Shown here piece after piece: positions 1-11,888 of a stretch of 64,000 nucleotides of DNA. This DNA is from Cymbidium sinense (Eukaryota; Streptophyta; Magnoliopsida; Asparagales; Orchidaceae), in contig CM038217.1 in NCBI GenBank assembly GCA_021442155.1, positions 144,333,643 through 144,397,642 of the forward strand, written 5' to 3'. Positions within the stretch are counted from its first letter, which is position 1. Each line of letters opens with the position of its first letter. Below the pieces are notes generated by a model, which had not been told where the DNA came from, did no database searches, and saw only the letters and a list, made by a program, of their open reading frames with translations. The position numbers and the translations under genes are program-made.

Positions 1-54
1 ATACAAACTGCAATTTGAGTTTTGTGATAAATAAAGTGTCACAACTTGTTACAG

Positions 55-207
55 GAGGCCAAGGGCTTGTCACTGGCTGGTTTTGTGAGCTGGTTTATCT
101 GGAGATCTGCATACCTAACTCGCGTAGTGAGTTGGAGGAATAGGTTCTATGTGGCTACAAATTGGCTAACGACCTTAGTATTTGGTCGTGATATAAGTCG
201 CATCTAA
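55..207 (+). CDS. NDA: Alternative NAD(P)H dehydrogenase (NDA type), last exon, partial
   Basis: This is the C-terminal exon of a type II NAD(P)H-ubiquinone oxidoreductase, a rotenone-insensitive flavoenzyme of the inner mitochondrial membrane that passes electrons from NAD(P)H to ubiquinone without pumping protons. A pyrimidine-rich stretch ending in ttacag at 49-54 is a good splice acceptor. The frame beginning GAG GCC AAG at 55 runs 50 codons to TAA at 205-207. The tail contains [16 protein letters not shown] and ends [10 protein letters not shown], the membrane-anchoring C-terminus I know from plant NDA proteins; NDB and NDC proteins end differently. The FAD- and NADH-binding domains lie in upstream exons outside the window. 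NDA1 and NDA2 cannot be told apart from this exon alone. Confidence 0.85.
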   Translation, partial: EAKGLSLAGFVSWFIWRSAYLTRVVSWRNRFYVATNWLTTLVFGRDISRI

Positions 208-1740
208 AAGCATCAACGAAGGTAGGGTTATTTCGAAGGGTTTATTATATATTATTTGTTCTTTCACTGTTGAAATATAATATTATATGCTTGAGTTGTT
301 TATCATTCGAATTGTCACTGAATAAACAAGTATCATTAACAGAGGTGGTAAGTATTTTTCTTTTTTTTCCTTTAGGATGGAGATTTATTAATAGAGAAAG
401 TGTTGTGCTCCCTAACGAAAGCTAATTCTGTAACTTATTTTTGACAAATGAAATTGCCAAAGTACCTTCCTGCCTGATCATTCAGCATTTTTTTTTTGTG
501 ATACAATTTGTATTAGAATATGTTACAAATTTTCTTTTAATTTACATAAACTTTTAGTTATGCTTTCTGCATATGAAGAGCTCATGGTCGGCCCAATAAA
601 TAAATGAGTCAAATGCAAACACATGATTTTGGCCTAGCTAAATAACCTTAGAATTAGCCCAAGTTCCTGAAAATCAGAAAAACTTGGCCCTATATGCCAA
701 TAGTAGCTAACACCTTAAAATTACCTGGACTCATTATGATGACGTTATTCTAACAACAGAATTATAGGACAATAAAAGCTTCAAATAAAGCACGGTAGTC
801 CAGAATTCAGACTTAGAAAGGCCGTTAAGGTATAACAAATTCTTAAATTATTCTCTGGTAATGTATATATATGTGAAAGATCCAAATAAAATGAAAAGAT
901 GATAGTTATTTGGAGGTAAGAACCTTCTTTCTTTGGAGTCAAGAACCTGAGAGGTTGAACCTTCCTTGCACGTAGACACCAAGCTGCAGGTGTCTTCCTG
1001 CCATTACTAAACAACTGTCAACTTGGTATTAAAGAGAATTTTAATACAAAGAGTATAAAAACCCTGAAGGTCCATAATGCCAAGTCGGCTTCTCGATCTT
1101 CCCAAGTTGTCATAACAACGAGTTCATTGAGCTCAACTAGTACAAAAATGAGATCTTTATCAAATATTAAGATCTCTTTTTTATTTTTTTGGTGCTTAGA
1201 TGATCTAAGAAAATACAACGTGATCAATCATATATGACAAGATTATTTCTATCTTAATGTCCTGAACTAGTCAGGTGATAAGGCTTTTGATGATCTCACC
1301 ACAGAGTTTATTTATAATGAGGAGAGCTATTCTTCTAAAGTCACTCTTGATCTTTGTAGGAGTTGGTAGAGTATTTTCTTCTCTCCAACTAGGCGATTTA
1401 GGTTCAAAGCACATATCTAATCACTTATCATTAGTTTCTAATTTAGCTAAGAAGAAAAAAATCAAAGAAAAGAAATATGTTTTTGTTCTAGCCTCTTTTG
1501 AGCACTTCATATATTTATTGTTGAATTAATGTTTGCACTTCATATATTCTCTTGGATATCTTCCTTGAATGTAATATTAAGTTTCTAGGTTGAGTTCTCC
1601 GATTGTATTACCAAGTTCCTAGAATGAGTTCCCCAACTATTATTAAAATTTTTGATAAAATGATAACTAAGATTTATATGACTTGTTCTATGGTTGATTC
1701 ATTCTCCCTTCATTTTTTTTTTTATTATTATCTAAGATTG
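208..1740. other. NDA 3' UTR and AT-rich spacer, no gene recognised
   Basis: The first few hundred bases after the stop codon are presumably NDA 3' UTR. The rest is AT-rich with poly-T runs and short chance reading frames of 60-85 codons that have no recognisable motif. I see no gene, RNA gene or intact transposon here. Confidence 0.5.
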
Positions 1741-2069
1741 GTGAATAAAACCTCCTTGAACTTTTTAGGTTTAATAAGCTCTTCAACTAGATTGTAAAAA
1801 TGTTTGCAATCCTTCTTGTTATGGTCATAATATTTGTGAAAAAAGCAAAACAATTTGATAAGCTCTTGAATGAGATCACAAAGATGCTAACAATCCTTCA
1901 TGGCATGGTTGTGATGTTTATAAAAGCATAATATTTTGATAACTTCTTCAATGAGATTATGAAGGTATTGACAATCATCATGAAAAGCAATACTTTGATG
2001 GATCCATAGTAAGAGAATGTGTGTACAATGAAGGTGGTCGACATAAATACTCATTAATTTTTGTTGCAT
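1741..2069 (-). pseudogene. Tandemly repeated retrotransposon gag-knuckle remnant
   Basis: Three related units begin near 1774, 1858 and 1939 (spacing about 84 and 81 bases). On the minus strand they read as copies of a gag zinc-knuckle tail: FCFFHKYYDHNKKDC followed by HFYNLVEELIK, then LCFYKHHNHAMKDC followed by HLCDLIQELIK, then a third unit with DCQYLHNLIEEVIK. The best unit keeps C-x2-H-x4-H-x4-C, the same arrangement seen in the gag at 12025-12066. The units are separated by stops and shifts, so no protein is expected. It looks like a gag fragment whose knuckle region was amplified in tandem and then decayed. Confidence 0.5.
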
Positions 2070-3790
2070 TCATTAGTTTTAAATATGATACTTGTATAGA
2101 AATATATATGGGGTGATACCTATTTATTATTGGTGACTTATCTATAACTTAATGTTGATAGATTTGGGAGATTCTACATTCATTTCATCATTGGTAATGG
2201 AGATGTTGATGTAAAATATTAAGGTGAGTTATAGTACTTACATAATTTTAGTTGTTATTATTCCTAAGTATAACTTCTAAATGTCAAGTACTAAAAGTTG
2301 AATCTTCACACTATTAATCTAAGCATATACAAAATATATTATAAATATTTTATTACACATAAAATAATTTAAAACTAAATTATATTATAAGAGCTTGCTT
2401 AAATTATACACGTCAAAAAAATACAAGCTTATCTAATAAATATCAATGAGATTTTCTAGTAGGAATTGCGTTAAATTCTAACTATTATAAGAGCAATAAT
2501 TAAAATAATTATATTTATTTATTGATTGTATTATATGATGAAATCTATATGATCTACTCGATCAATTTATAAATGCATTAATAGTATTATATGACATATA
2601 TGTATAATATGATCGCTCATGAATTGTTGTCTTTTGAGTTTATTGTCAATATGTTGTTTAAGAATAATTTGTACATCATAATATCTTATTTATATCCTAA
2701 TGCTCTTATAATAAAAATTAATGCAAAATTATGAAAAAAGTTAACTTTTGTAAGATCTTTTAAAGAGAATTTAGAGAAAAAAAATTGTTATTAAACAAAA
2801 TATTAACATCAAATCAAAATTGAGCCATATAAGAGTTACATTGACTCATAGGATCAATAATTCTCTCTTTGAACATATGAAGATTCTTCATATGTTCAAA
2901 GTAATTTGATTAAACAATATGAAATTAATGGTGATGAGTGAGTTGTTGAAGTTCCATTGCTAAAGAGGATAGATAAAAGAGATGTCATGTCAAAAATATT
3001 ATGAGATTCTTTACATCTTTTTGGTCAAATGATCTTTTTTTTTTCAAAATAGTTAGTCATAATTGATATAATTTTATTGCTCTTCTTGTATATGTTTTCC
3101 CCTTCTTAATGATCCATTGTTTGACTCATTGTTCTCACTAACATCGACATTCATTGCACCAAAAAAATCTTTTTGAATTGTTATGCCTATGAGTAACACT
3201 AAAGTTTTAATATCTAATTATGAACCAAGTGAAAAAGAGTTGAAAGCCACAAGATTTTGGAGTTGCTGCCAAAAGGTACCAATTGATGTTAGAATATGAC
3301 TTGGCATCTAATACTTATTTTCTCACTTCATATATATATATATAAAATTTCATTTTTCTTTCTAACAGGAAAAAAGTTTATTACGAAATTATAAGTTGTA
3401 CAAAAATTAGGCAATAATAGCTTAGAAATAAGAATACTATAATAGCCACATTGTGATGGTTTGCTACAACAAACTCTATTAGCTATTTGCGATGATTAAT
3501 ATTGAAGATCAGCTTCAAGCTTTTAAACTATTGCTCTTAGCTCTACCCCACACCTCATGATGAGAATATGATCATATTTATATAGTTTAAAACAATAACA
3601 TTTTGATCACTTTATGGAATGATCCGTGATAATTCCTTAATAATAAATCATTCTTTCAGTAATTAAGTGTTTTATCGACCTTAGATTTAAATATTTTTAG
3701 CTCGTTAAATTCCTCTCATCGAGATTTACAATTATATTATAACTTTATTAAAATTGAAATTCAAATAATCATGAATTTAATTCGAGAAGA

Positions 3791-3797
<7 letters not shown>
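2070..3797. other. AT-rich spacer, nothing recognised
   Basis: Very AT-rich DNA with only short chance reading frames. No domain, RNA gene or repeat boundary could be recognised. Confidence 0.5.

Positions 3798-3860
<63 letters not shown>
3798..3860. repeat. (TA)n microsatellite at a retrotransposon insertion site
   Basis: An almost pure TA dinucleotide run of about 60 bases directly precedes the LTR at 3861. A matching TA run follows the other end of the element at 14101, so the element probably inserted inside one TA microsatellite and split it. Confidence 0.85.
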
Positions 3861-3861
<1 letters not shown>

Positions 3862-4679
3862 GTTGAGTGCTAGAAAACTAGTGCAGAGTAAAAGTTTTCA
3901 CCAAATTGTAAATCCAAGACACACGGTATAAAAGTGTGAACAATAAAACTCCAAAATTTTAATGAAAACCCTAAAAGAGCGAAAACCACGAGGCTACAAG
4001 AAAAGCCACCTATGACCGTTTTGAGTACAAGATCTTCCCGATAACGGAATTGTATATGAGAAGGAATAATAACTATGTGACAACGATCGGTTGTGTCAGA
4101 AGAAGTGATGATAGTGAACCGTGGAGCAATTACCAGAAATGCAATAATTACTGTAAATGCAGGAACAATTATTGAAATACATGGAACATGGCGAAACGCA
4201 GGAACAATCACGGTAAGTCATGATGGAGACCGCAGAGATTGACGACGCAAGGATCAACTGGACGGCCGCATGGTATCGACGTAATCGCCGAGTGGCTGCA
4301 CGATTGTGTTTGAGGATCTTTAGAGCTCTCCTCTCTCGTTGCCCCCTGAAAAAATGAGGCTATTTATAAATCGGAGGAGTGACGCCTCTCAGAATATACA
4401 TGCAAAACCCGCACTACTCACTTCATCTGACGGCCACAATGATCCCTTTGATCATTTGATGTATTTTAAATATTTGAATGCTCAAATGAAGTCAATTATA
4501 AGATCTCTTGGAACCGCTTGTCGAGACGCCGATTTGACTATAAACACTCCATATTTGAGAGCTTTTAGAATTTAACTTATGTCTCAAAGTTTCCAATGAT
4601 ATTTTAAGTGCTTGATCTCACCGCCACTTCGATCGCTTTGCATCAAGATTGCTTCGACTAGGAATTTTCGGTCATATCG
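3861..4679 (-). repeat. 3' LTR of Tat element 1
   Basis: Begins tgttgagtgctagaaaac and ends near tcatatcg. It aligns along its length with 13315-14101: shared blocks include the gaacaataaaactccaaaa segment, the atctttagagctctc segment and the agtctca/gactataaacactccat tail. It is somewhat better preserved at its TG start than the right copy. The final dinucleotide appears mutated from CA to CG. Confidence 0.75.
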
Positions 4680-5191
4680 GCCCCTATTTTTGGATGATAT
4701 TATCTCAATCATCAAAAATATATGTGCCAAGTTAAAATAAAATTCTTCAATGAAATGCAGTCCATTAACCACATTTTGAGAGAACAGATCTTCATGTAGC
4801 ACAAGATTATGATTACTGCATGCACAACCACAAATATGTATGTATGCGGTGTGAAATTTACCCATTCGGTCCGAACGGCCACGGAGGCTCGCTACAACAA
4901 GGCGCTCACTGACGCTTCGCTGGCGCGACGCTCAAGGGTCACACCGGGCCGAGTCGCAGGGGTGGCGGGCGGGCTGGCGTCACGCCGCATGGGTCGCAAC
5001 TGACGCTGGGCGGCATGGGGAGTGGGTCGCGGTTCGCTGGGTGGCGAGCGGGCCACAAGCTGGATGCGAGGTTGCGCGGGACGCGAGGCCACGCTGGCTA
5101 CATGATAGGGCGCGTTCGACATGCCCAAACGGTTTTAACGATTTTGGGCGATTTTTAACGATTTTTTACCCTTTTGCCCTTAGAAGGGGTC

Positions 5192-5199
5192 TATAAAAA
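5192..5199 (+). promoter_or_regulatory. Internal antisense TATA box of Tat element 1
   Basis: TATAAAAA lies in the context gggtctataaaaaccccct, with a CpG-rich segment upstream (about 4870-5130) and a pyrimidine-rich start-like sequence (ggcacacttcttc) 28 bases downstream. It faces the additional ORF at 5840-7416, opposite to gag-pol. The same arrangement recurs in element 2 at 18826-18833. The core-promoter reading is inferred from sequence only. Confidence 0.55.
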
Positions 5200-5276
5200 C
5201 CCCCTAGGCTAAGGGAGAAGGCACACTTCTTCAATGCCCTAGTGCTTTTCTTCTTCTTGAGTGTGGTTCGTCAAGT

Positions 5277-5605
5277 CGATCAAGGTCAGACTTACGCCGT
5301 TGTTCCGCTTTTCTCGAAGAGCGCCAACCGCCTCGCCGACCGTCGGTTTGGAGACGATCAAGGCCCACGGTGCTTACATCGTTGTTCCAATTTTCTCTCG
5401 AAAGAGGCATCAACCGCCTCGCCGACCGTTTGGAGGCATCAAGCGCTCGCGACATACGTCGTTGTTCCGATTTTTCCTCGAAAGAGGCGCCAACCGCCGC
5501 CTGACACCGTTTGAGGCGATCAAGGCCCGCGGTACATACGTTATTCCGATTTTTCCTCAAAAGAGGCATCAACCGGCCTCGTCGGACCGTTTGAGGCGAT
5601 CAAGC
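5277..5605 (+). repeat. Tandem repeat of about 80 bp (4 units)
   Basis: Units start with gatcaaggc-like sequence near 5278, 5356, 5438 and 5517, with a partial unit near 5598. Each contains cgttgttccg, tttttcctcgaaagagg and caaccgcctc-like blocks. The open frames of 90-117 codons across this stretch exist only because of the repeat. It lies just downstream of the antisense TATA box. Confidence 0.8.
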
Positions 5606-5839
5606 CCATACTAACTTTTCTCGTTAGAAATTGGATTTCGCGACTTTAATGGATGATTCAATTGATAACCGCCAAGATGGCGAGTATTAGCTGTAAACTA
5701 TCGCTCAAACGACTGTAAAGTTTGGCGTGTAATTTATGAGCATCATCGAGAGAATATCTTCTCTCTCTCTCTTTGTCTTTTCTCATATGTGTGTATCCTT
5801 TTTTCGATTATAAAAAAATTTTAGCTATCCATGAGTGAG

Positions 5840-7416
5840 AGAATCAAAAGGAGGCAAGAGCGAGTGAGTTGCTTTACAAAATTCTCAAATTTTATCATTT
5901 CTCCCTCTTTATTTATTATGTATTTTCACGTGGTGATGGCCGAAGAAAACCCATAGGATGGCTATGTGACGATATACCATCCATCGTCACATCGATAGTT
6001 TAATGGTGTTCCACATAAAGTTTTTCTTCCTAATGAGTTGGTGGCCATTGTTGCCAAAAGTCCGATCGAGCTCACCTCCGCCGGTACTTCTTTTGAGATG
6101 ATTCTTCGCGGCGGACCGTGATTCCCTTTGGCCCCGAAGTTGATTGAGATATTCAAAATATGTGGTGTTTTGTCACGCTTTTCATTTCAGCTTTAATGGT
6201 CATCGCTACTGCCGCCTTCTTCAGAGCTGGTGTTACTTTGAACATCAAATACTTGTGTCTAATGTGCGATTTACATGTGATACTCGTGGATGTGTTTCAT
6301 CTGACTATAAAGAATTGATAGAATTTTCAAAGACGGATCAATCTAGAAATTGGTCTAATGGATTCTTTTGTGAAAATGAGTGGGGCCTTCCCGAGAGATG
6401 GGGAAGATTGAATGACCTTCCGCATCCATTGTTGATGTCGAGAATGAGATCGCAACTCTTAATATCCTCGATGTAGAAGCTTGCGATGAGTTACGCTACA
6501 TCAACAAATATATAGTCAAGATAGAATGTTCAAGGTTGGCCTTTCTATCCGTGCAGGAGATCTCATTCTTTCCACTAAAGAGGTCAAGTAAAGGTGATGA
6601 AAGGTCTCCTCATATTCATAGGTTCTTTCAAGAAGCCCGTCACAAATCGGTGGTGGTAATATTTCTTCCCTAAAGAAAAGAAGACATAGTAAGTGACTAC
6701 GATATCTCTAAGAAGATGTTCACCCCGCTTGACCTCGAGAGTTTAGCTATCAACTCATGATGGGGAGTTTATTTCAAGCCACACATTCTCAAGAGGTGTT
6801 AAATCACATATGTCAAGGCCAACAAGATGAATTGGTACGCTTGTCTTCCTTCTTTCTTCTTTTCTTTTGTGTAATATTTGTGATGGTTTTTTTTCTTTAT
6901 AGGTAACTCAAACATTAGATGGCTCATTTGGGTGTCACTTTAGATGAAATACTGAATTTATGAAGATAAATATCGCAAGAAGAGTATGAGCCAAAAGATG
7001 AGTATTAAAGCCAAAGAAGTGGCGACTTTGGAGGACCGCCTAAATCAGCTAGCATTGGATGGAGGTGACTTGATGAGAGGAGGGACTTGAGAGAATTTGA
7101 GAAGAGCTTGAGAAGGAGCATATAATGTCGGCGAAGCAATAAAATCTCTTGAAGGTAATGGAAGACTTTAAGAACTCGCTTATTGCACTCAAGACCATGT
7201 TCGTGCTCAGAATCATCGTAATACTGGCACCAATGTTGGGATGAGGGCTTCATCCGAGGGTTCCTAAAAGGAATCCGCTTAGTACATCGCAAGACCAGAG
7301 CTAGTATTGAGGATCCGCCAAGTATTCAAGACTCTTCATCTAGAGATGAAGGAGTTGAGAGTGAGTCCAAGGGAGTATCTCCTAGTGGTGAGGAGGGCGT
7401 TGATATCACCAACTGA
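5840..7416 (+). pseudogene. Additional ORF (aORF) of Tat element, antisense to pol, degenerate
   Basis: A broken coding region runs opposite to gag-pol. A 110-codon open piece at 6144-6476 contains KTDQSRNWSNGFFCENEWGL and RWGRLNDLPHPL. This resembles, to my recollection, the plant proteins often annotated as putative gypsy-type transposon protein, encoded by additional ORFs of Tat/Ogre elements. The last piece ends acidic and serine-rich (SSRDEGVESESKGVSPSG) before TGA at 7414-7416. Middle parts (about 6480-7290) can be followed only by changing frame several times, and an intron is possible near 6830-6900. The role of such proteins is not known. The family assignment is an inference and the start codon cannot be placed. 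Confidence 0.5.
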
Positions 7417-7560
7417 TATGATGTAGCATCACTTGAGGATGCATTTTTTTATATGTATTGTTATTAGTGTGTATCAGAATCTTGATTCTTTCTTATATCA
7501 TCATGTTAATGCTATCAAAAAAATAATTTATTTTAGATGATACGCTCTTATTTTGTTTTT

Positions 7561-7975
7561 ACCTATCCGGGGTAATTGGTCGGAATATTATTCGACGACG
7601 CTAACCTGTACGGATGAGGTTGAATTGAATCCACTCAAGATTTTTGACCTATCCGGTTGTTCGTGACTGATGACGTAACGGAAGAGGTGAGTCCACCAAG
7701 GACCTTTTGACCTATCCTAAGTTGTTTGTCAGAGTCTTCGCTCGATGATGTTAACCTGTGTGGAAGAGGTCGTGAGGAGTCCACCAAGGACCTTTTAACC
7801 TATCCTAGATTGTTTGTCAGAGTCTTCGCTCGATGACGTTAACATGTGTGGAAGAGGCCATGAGGAGTCCACCAAGGACCTTTTGACCTATCCCAGGTTG
7901 TTTGTCAAAGTCTTCGCTCGATGACATTAACCTGTGTGGAAGAGGTCGCGAAAGTCCCCTGGGATTGATCATGCC
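7561..7975. repeat. Tandem repeat of about 87 bp (family shared with element 2)
   Basis: Units start with acctatcc at 7561, 7647, 7710, 7798 and 7886; spacing is 86-88 bases except one shortened unit of 63. Each carries ttgtttgtcagagtcttcgc, a gatgacgttaacctgtg block, ggaagaggt and ccaaggacctttt. The same family appears at 20296-21007 and 21470-21835 in the second element. Confidence 0.85.
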
Positions 7976-8267
7976 CTTGAGATATAACGTGAGTTGTATG
8001 TTTCTCAAGTGAGAGGATTAAATGAAGAAGAAACAAGTTTGTAAGAAGAAAGCTATAAATTCATTACTCGATAAGTTCGGATACAATCATAAGATGATTT
8101 TAACACGAATATGAGTTTTAAGAGAAAATGACAATAACAATAACAACAATAATAAGTCTTTATCCCACTAAGTGGGGTTGGCTATATGAAGAGGAAATGA
8201 TAAACGAGATAAAATAAAAGCTGCGATAATTATGCAGTAAGAATTACTAATAATATTTTCGGAGATT

Positions 8268-9300
8268 CTAAGTGTTCCAAGTTCGAGGTAAAGTTTTTCC
8301 CTCTGAATCCTTGAGCTTGAAAGTTCCTGGCTTCACCATAGCTATAACCACATATGGGTCATCCCAAAGAGGTGAGAGTTTATTGCATTGAGGGCCTTTG
8401 CCTGCAGCTTCGAGACTTTGTAGGACCAAGTCACCGATAGATATGGGACGAGGTTTTACTCTTCTGTTGAAGTGATGAGCTACCCTTTGGTGATAGAAGC
8501 GGCAGTATGTCACGAAGTTTCGGGAGTAGGTCCAAGTGTTGTCGGAGTTTTTCTTCATTACCTCATGATCGAATAATTGAACTCTTGGACTTGGAATCGA
8601 TCTACTAGTATAATAGCGTCAAACACAAGTTATATGGTGTCTCACCGGGGGTGTGCAATAGTGCGTAAGCCCAAAGAACATTAGAAAGCTCATCAACCCA
8701 TTGCCCCCCTCTTGAGATGTGTTTTAGTCCTTTGAGTATAGCTGGTAGCTTGCCTATCCGTTAGTTTGAGGATGTGCTACACATGCACAAATGAATGTGA
8801 AGATCTTTGCAAAAGGACGAAAGACTTTTCCAAGAATTGTGTTCCGTTGTTAGTGATGATCTTTGCAGAAGACCAATCGACATACTATATTTTTCCAAAC
8901 AAATTATTTAGCATTTGCCTCGTAATTTTAGCGAGTGGTTCTTTTCCACCCATTTAGTGAAGTAGTCGACGCTAAAATGATGAACTTTCGCTCGATGCTA
9001 TCGAAAAAGGTCCCATGATATCAATCCCCATTGAGCAAAAGCCACTTTGAATGGATGAGAGCTCTATATGCGGCATGTGAGGGAGGTTAGAGTGCAACTG
9101 ACAACTTGCATATTTTTTGTGAACTCCAAGGCATCTTGTTTCATTGTAGGCCAATAGAACCCTTGCCTTATAATTTTAAGGGCTGGCCCTTCCTCCTGTG
9201 TGTTCTCCACATATCCCCGAGTGACCTCTCTTAATGCGAATCTCAAGGTGAGACATTTGAGGTCATCCAGAAAGCTCGCTTGTATAGTTCCCATAATAGT
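8268..9300 (-). pseudogene. Integrase of Tat element 1, degenerate
   Basis: Read on the minus strand from about 9300 downwards. The zinc-binding N-terminal part has IIRQGFYWPTMKQDA. The catalytic core opens with SGFCSMGIDIMGPF, which carries the first acidic residue. The C-terminal part (8268-8558) reads VAHHFNRRVKPRPISIGDLV and ends LKDSEGKTLPRTWNT, the standard end of Tat integrases. Several stops and frameshifts separate these blocks. The remaining catalytic acidic residues lie in the damaged stretch and I could not confirm them. The family function is insertion of the cDNA copy; this copy is inactive. Confidence 0.85.
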
Positions 9301-9549
9301 AAAGTTTGAAGCTTGTCTTCTGAGATGAATTGTAGTTGGGTCTTCGTGAAGAGTTCCTTCTTGTAAAAAAGACGATGGGGTCCATCCATGAATGTTCCTT
9401 TATCTCATCAATTGCTTGAATTACCCATGACCCTTGGATACTGAAAATGTATTTCTTCAACATGCCTTCTTAAATAGATCTAAGAAGATGAAGCATCTTG
9501 AGAAGAGCGCCACTGAGTATTATTCTCTCACAATATGTGAATGATTTGA

Positions 9550-9921
9550 TGTGTCTTGAAATGGGCAAGAAGAGACTTCACCAAGTGGAGATATTGTGCC
9601 AGCTGGGGATTATGAGCATTAAAGTTTTCCTCAACTTGGGAGGCGACAAGTTAAGAGTCAGTGTGTATCACTAAGTCTTGAGCTTCATAATCAATGGCGA
9701 GTCTCAACCCTGCTATGAGAGCCTCGTATTCAGCCATATTATTAGTTTCAGGAAATTTTAGGCGAAGTCCATACTCTAAGGTATTCTGCTGGGGGAAAAT
9801 AAGTAAGATCCCCGCACCAAAGACCAAGATTTCAAGCTCCATCAATATAGGGTCCATTGAGGAGACGAAAGACATGTACAGAGCTCTCCGAGTTGGCAGA
9901 TTCCACTATAAAGTCTCATGA
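9550..9921 (-). pseudogene. Archaeal-type second RNase H (aRNH) of Tat element 1
   Basis: The 74-codon open piece at 9651-9875 reads GAGILLIFPQQNTLEYGLRL, then NNMAEYEALIAGLRLA and LVIHTDS. These are the core motifs of the extra archaeal-like RNase H domain found in Tat-group Ty3/gypsy elements, including the E of AEYEAL and the D of HTDS. Its place between the ordinary RNase H and the integrase fits that lineage. Flanking frames are broken. Confidence 0.85.
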
Positions 9922-9989
9922 GTACTTGAGACTTTATATGTGAGGTAGAAAATTTATATCAAACTATCCCAATTCTACAGACCACTTGA

Positions 9990-11060
9990 TTAACCTCCCA
10001 GATGCTTCTGATTTCTATAGGATGACCCTTAATGGTAAATGAGTATAAACGCCGACAGTGTGGGCTTGGAAGTATGGACGTAATTTTTGCGCTGAGAAAA
10101 CTAAAGCTAAAACCACCTTATCAGCAAGTGGATAATGGCTTTCTATATCAGAGAGAATTTTGCTGACATAATAAATTGATCGTTGTATCCCACTTTCTTG
10201 TCGTACTAAAACTAAGCTTATCATATGGGAAGAGACTGCGAGATATAAGTATAACATCTCTCCTTGAATAGGCTTGGATAGTAAGGGTGGAGATGCTAAA
10301 TACTCCCTTAGCTGCTCAAAAGCAAACTGACATTCATCAGTCCATTGAAAATTATTATTTTTAGCTCCCTTTAATATTTTAAAGAATGGCAAGTATCTAT
10401 CCCGAAGGCAGAAGCGATAACGCAAAGAATTCATCCATTCAAATTGAACTTCCTTAATATTCTTCTGAGGAGTCATATTTTTGAGAGCTTTGATTTTCTG
10501 GTTGGCCTCTATCCCACGGTTACCATAAATCCAAGAAATTTTCCGACGTAACCCAAAAGCACATTTGGTCGGGTTGAGTCTCATGTTATAACATCAAGAA
10601 GGTTAAAGCATATTTCTAAGTCGAAATATATGTGATTCTTCCAAGCTTTTCACTAACATGTCATCCACATATACTCCATTATGCCTAAGGTCTTTAAAGA
10701 CCTTATTCATAAGGCGCTGATAGTAGCACCTTTTTTTTTAATCCAAACGCCATAACTTGGTAACAGATAAACCTTTATATGTTTGAAATGTTATAGCTTC
10801 TTCATCCGTTGGGTTCATTTTATTTGTAACGAGTAAGTATAAAAAAATCGAGCATTTGATGTCTGGACGTAGATCAACCAACCGATCAATTCGAGGAAGA
10901 GGAAAACTATCTTTCAAGCAAAGTCCAAGGTAATCACACATTCTCCATGTTTCATTTATTTTCTTAACCATGACAACATTTGCTAGCCATGTAGGGTAAT
11001 GTACCTCTCGTATGAATCCCGCTTCTAGAAGTTTGTTAACTTATTGCTCAATAGCGAGGC
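9990..11060 (-). pseudogene. Reverse transcriptase and RNase H of Tat element 1, degenerate
   Basis: Sense is descending. The RT start has GFIREVHYPTWLANVVMVKK (about 11030-10970), then ETWRMC and LKDSFPLPRIDRLVD. The middle of RT, including the YxDD box, is deleted or scrambled near 10600-10740. The connection and RNase H part (10015-10584) opens MRLNPTKCAFGLRRK, continues NNFQWTDECQFAFEQLREYL and SSHMISLVLVRQESGIQR, and ends LRPYFQAHTVGVYTHLPLR. It overlaps neither host gene and is not translatable as one protein. Confidence 0.85.
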
Positions 11061-11199
11061 CATCAAAAAAACTTCACTTCTTACGGATGATCGGTTTGAA
11101 TGTCAATCGATCTGAGGGAGTGCATAATCACATTGGGGTCGACTCGATGTCCGTTAGACTCCAAGATGTCTTGATTCGAAGAAGTCTATGTATTTTTCC

Positions 11200-11888
11200 C
11201 TTTGTTCGCCTAAGAGCAGATCCAACTTGCACTGCTCGTTGGTCATCCGATAATGCAACAAAGAGCAAGTCTTCTTCGGAAGCTTTCTGGGGTACTTCTT
11301 CATCTCGAAAATTAAAATCTTCGATGCTGAAGGTCACAAAAGGGCGTGGATGAGCTTGTCTGAGATAACATGATTATGTTATCGTTGATTTCACTACTCC
11401 AATAACGGGGTTAGAAATTTCATCTTAAGATGAGATAATCAAGTGATGCACAAAAAATTGATTGGAGGGGCCTTCCAAAGATAGTACGTCGAATCGACTT
11501 GACCACCATGAATTGGATTAAATGAGCCACTTGTCGGAAATTCACCAAGGACAACAGAAGGGTGATTGTCCCCTCTACTGCGCGGCATTATCAAACCATA
11601 TAATGGTCCCGCAATGTTGGAGCTTTTCTAACTGCCCATGTTAAGAAATATGGAGTAAAATAAGACATCAAGAACTCTTATTGTCAATCAAAATACTCTT
11701 AACATTATAGATGGGTCACCGATCTCGATGACAAGTGGATCTTGATGAGGAACATGTACTCCTTCTAAGTCCGAGTCATTAAAAGTGATGGAATGATCAA
11801 TACGAGACTTCTTTAACTCGCTCTTAGAGATAAGTGAGAACTTGATTAGATAGTATTGGTCCTCCCGCGATTGTTTCAATTTCTCCAA
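11200..11888 (-). pseudogene. Protease region of Tat element 1, degenerate
   Basis: The minus-strand piece at 11688-11888 reads SRIDHSITFNDSDLEGVHVP then HQDPLVIEI. This is the conserved lead-in to the aspartic protease in Tat elements, where a substrate-binding strand of this kind precedes the D-S/T-G active site. The active-site triad is not intact here. Downstream a frame gives DVLFYSIFLNMGS, matching the usual sequence after the active site. Assignment rests on these flanking motifs and on position between gag and RT. Confidence 0.65.

Noticed and set aside
5242..5614. Overlapping open frames of 90-117 codons on both strands
   Set aside because: All arise from the 80-bp tandem repeat at 5277-5605; the peptide simply repeats with the DNA unit.
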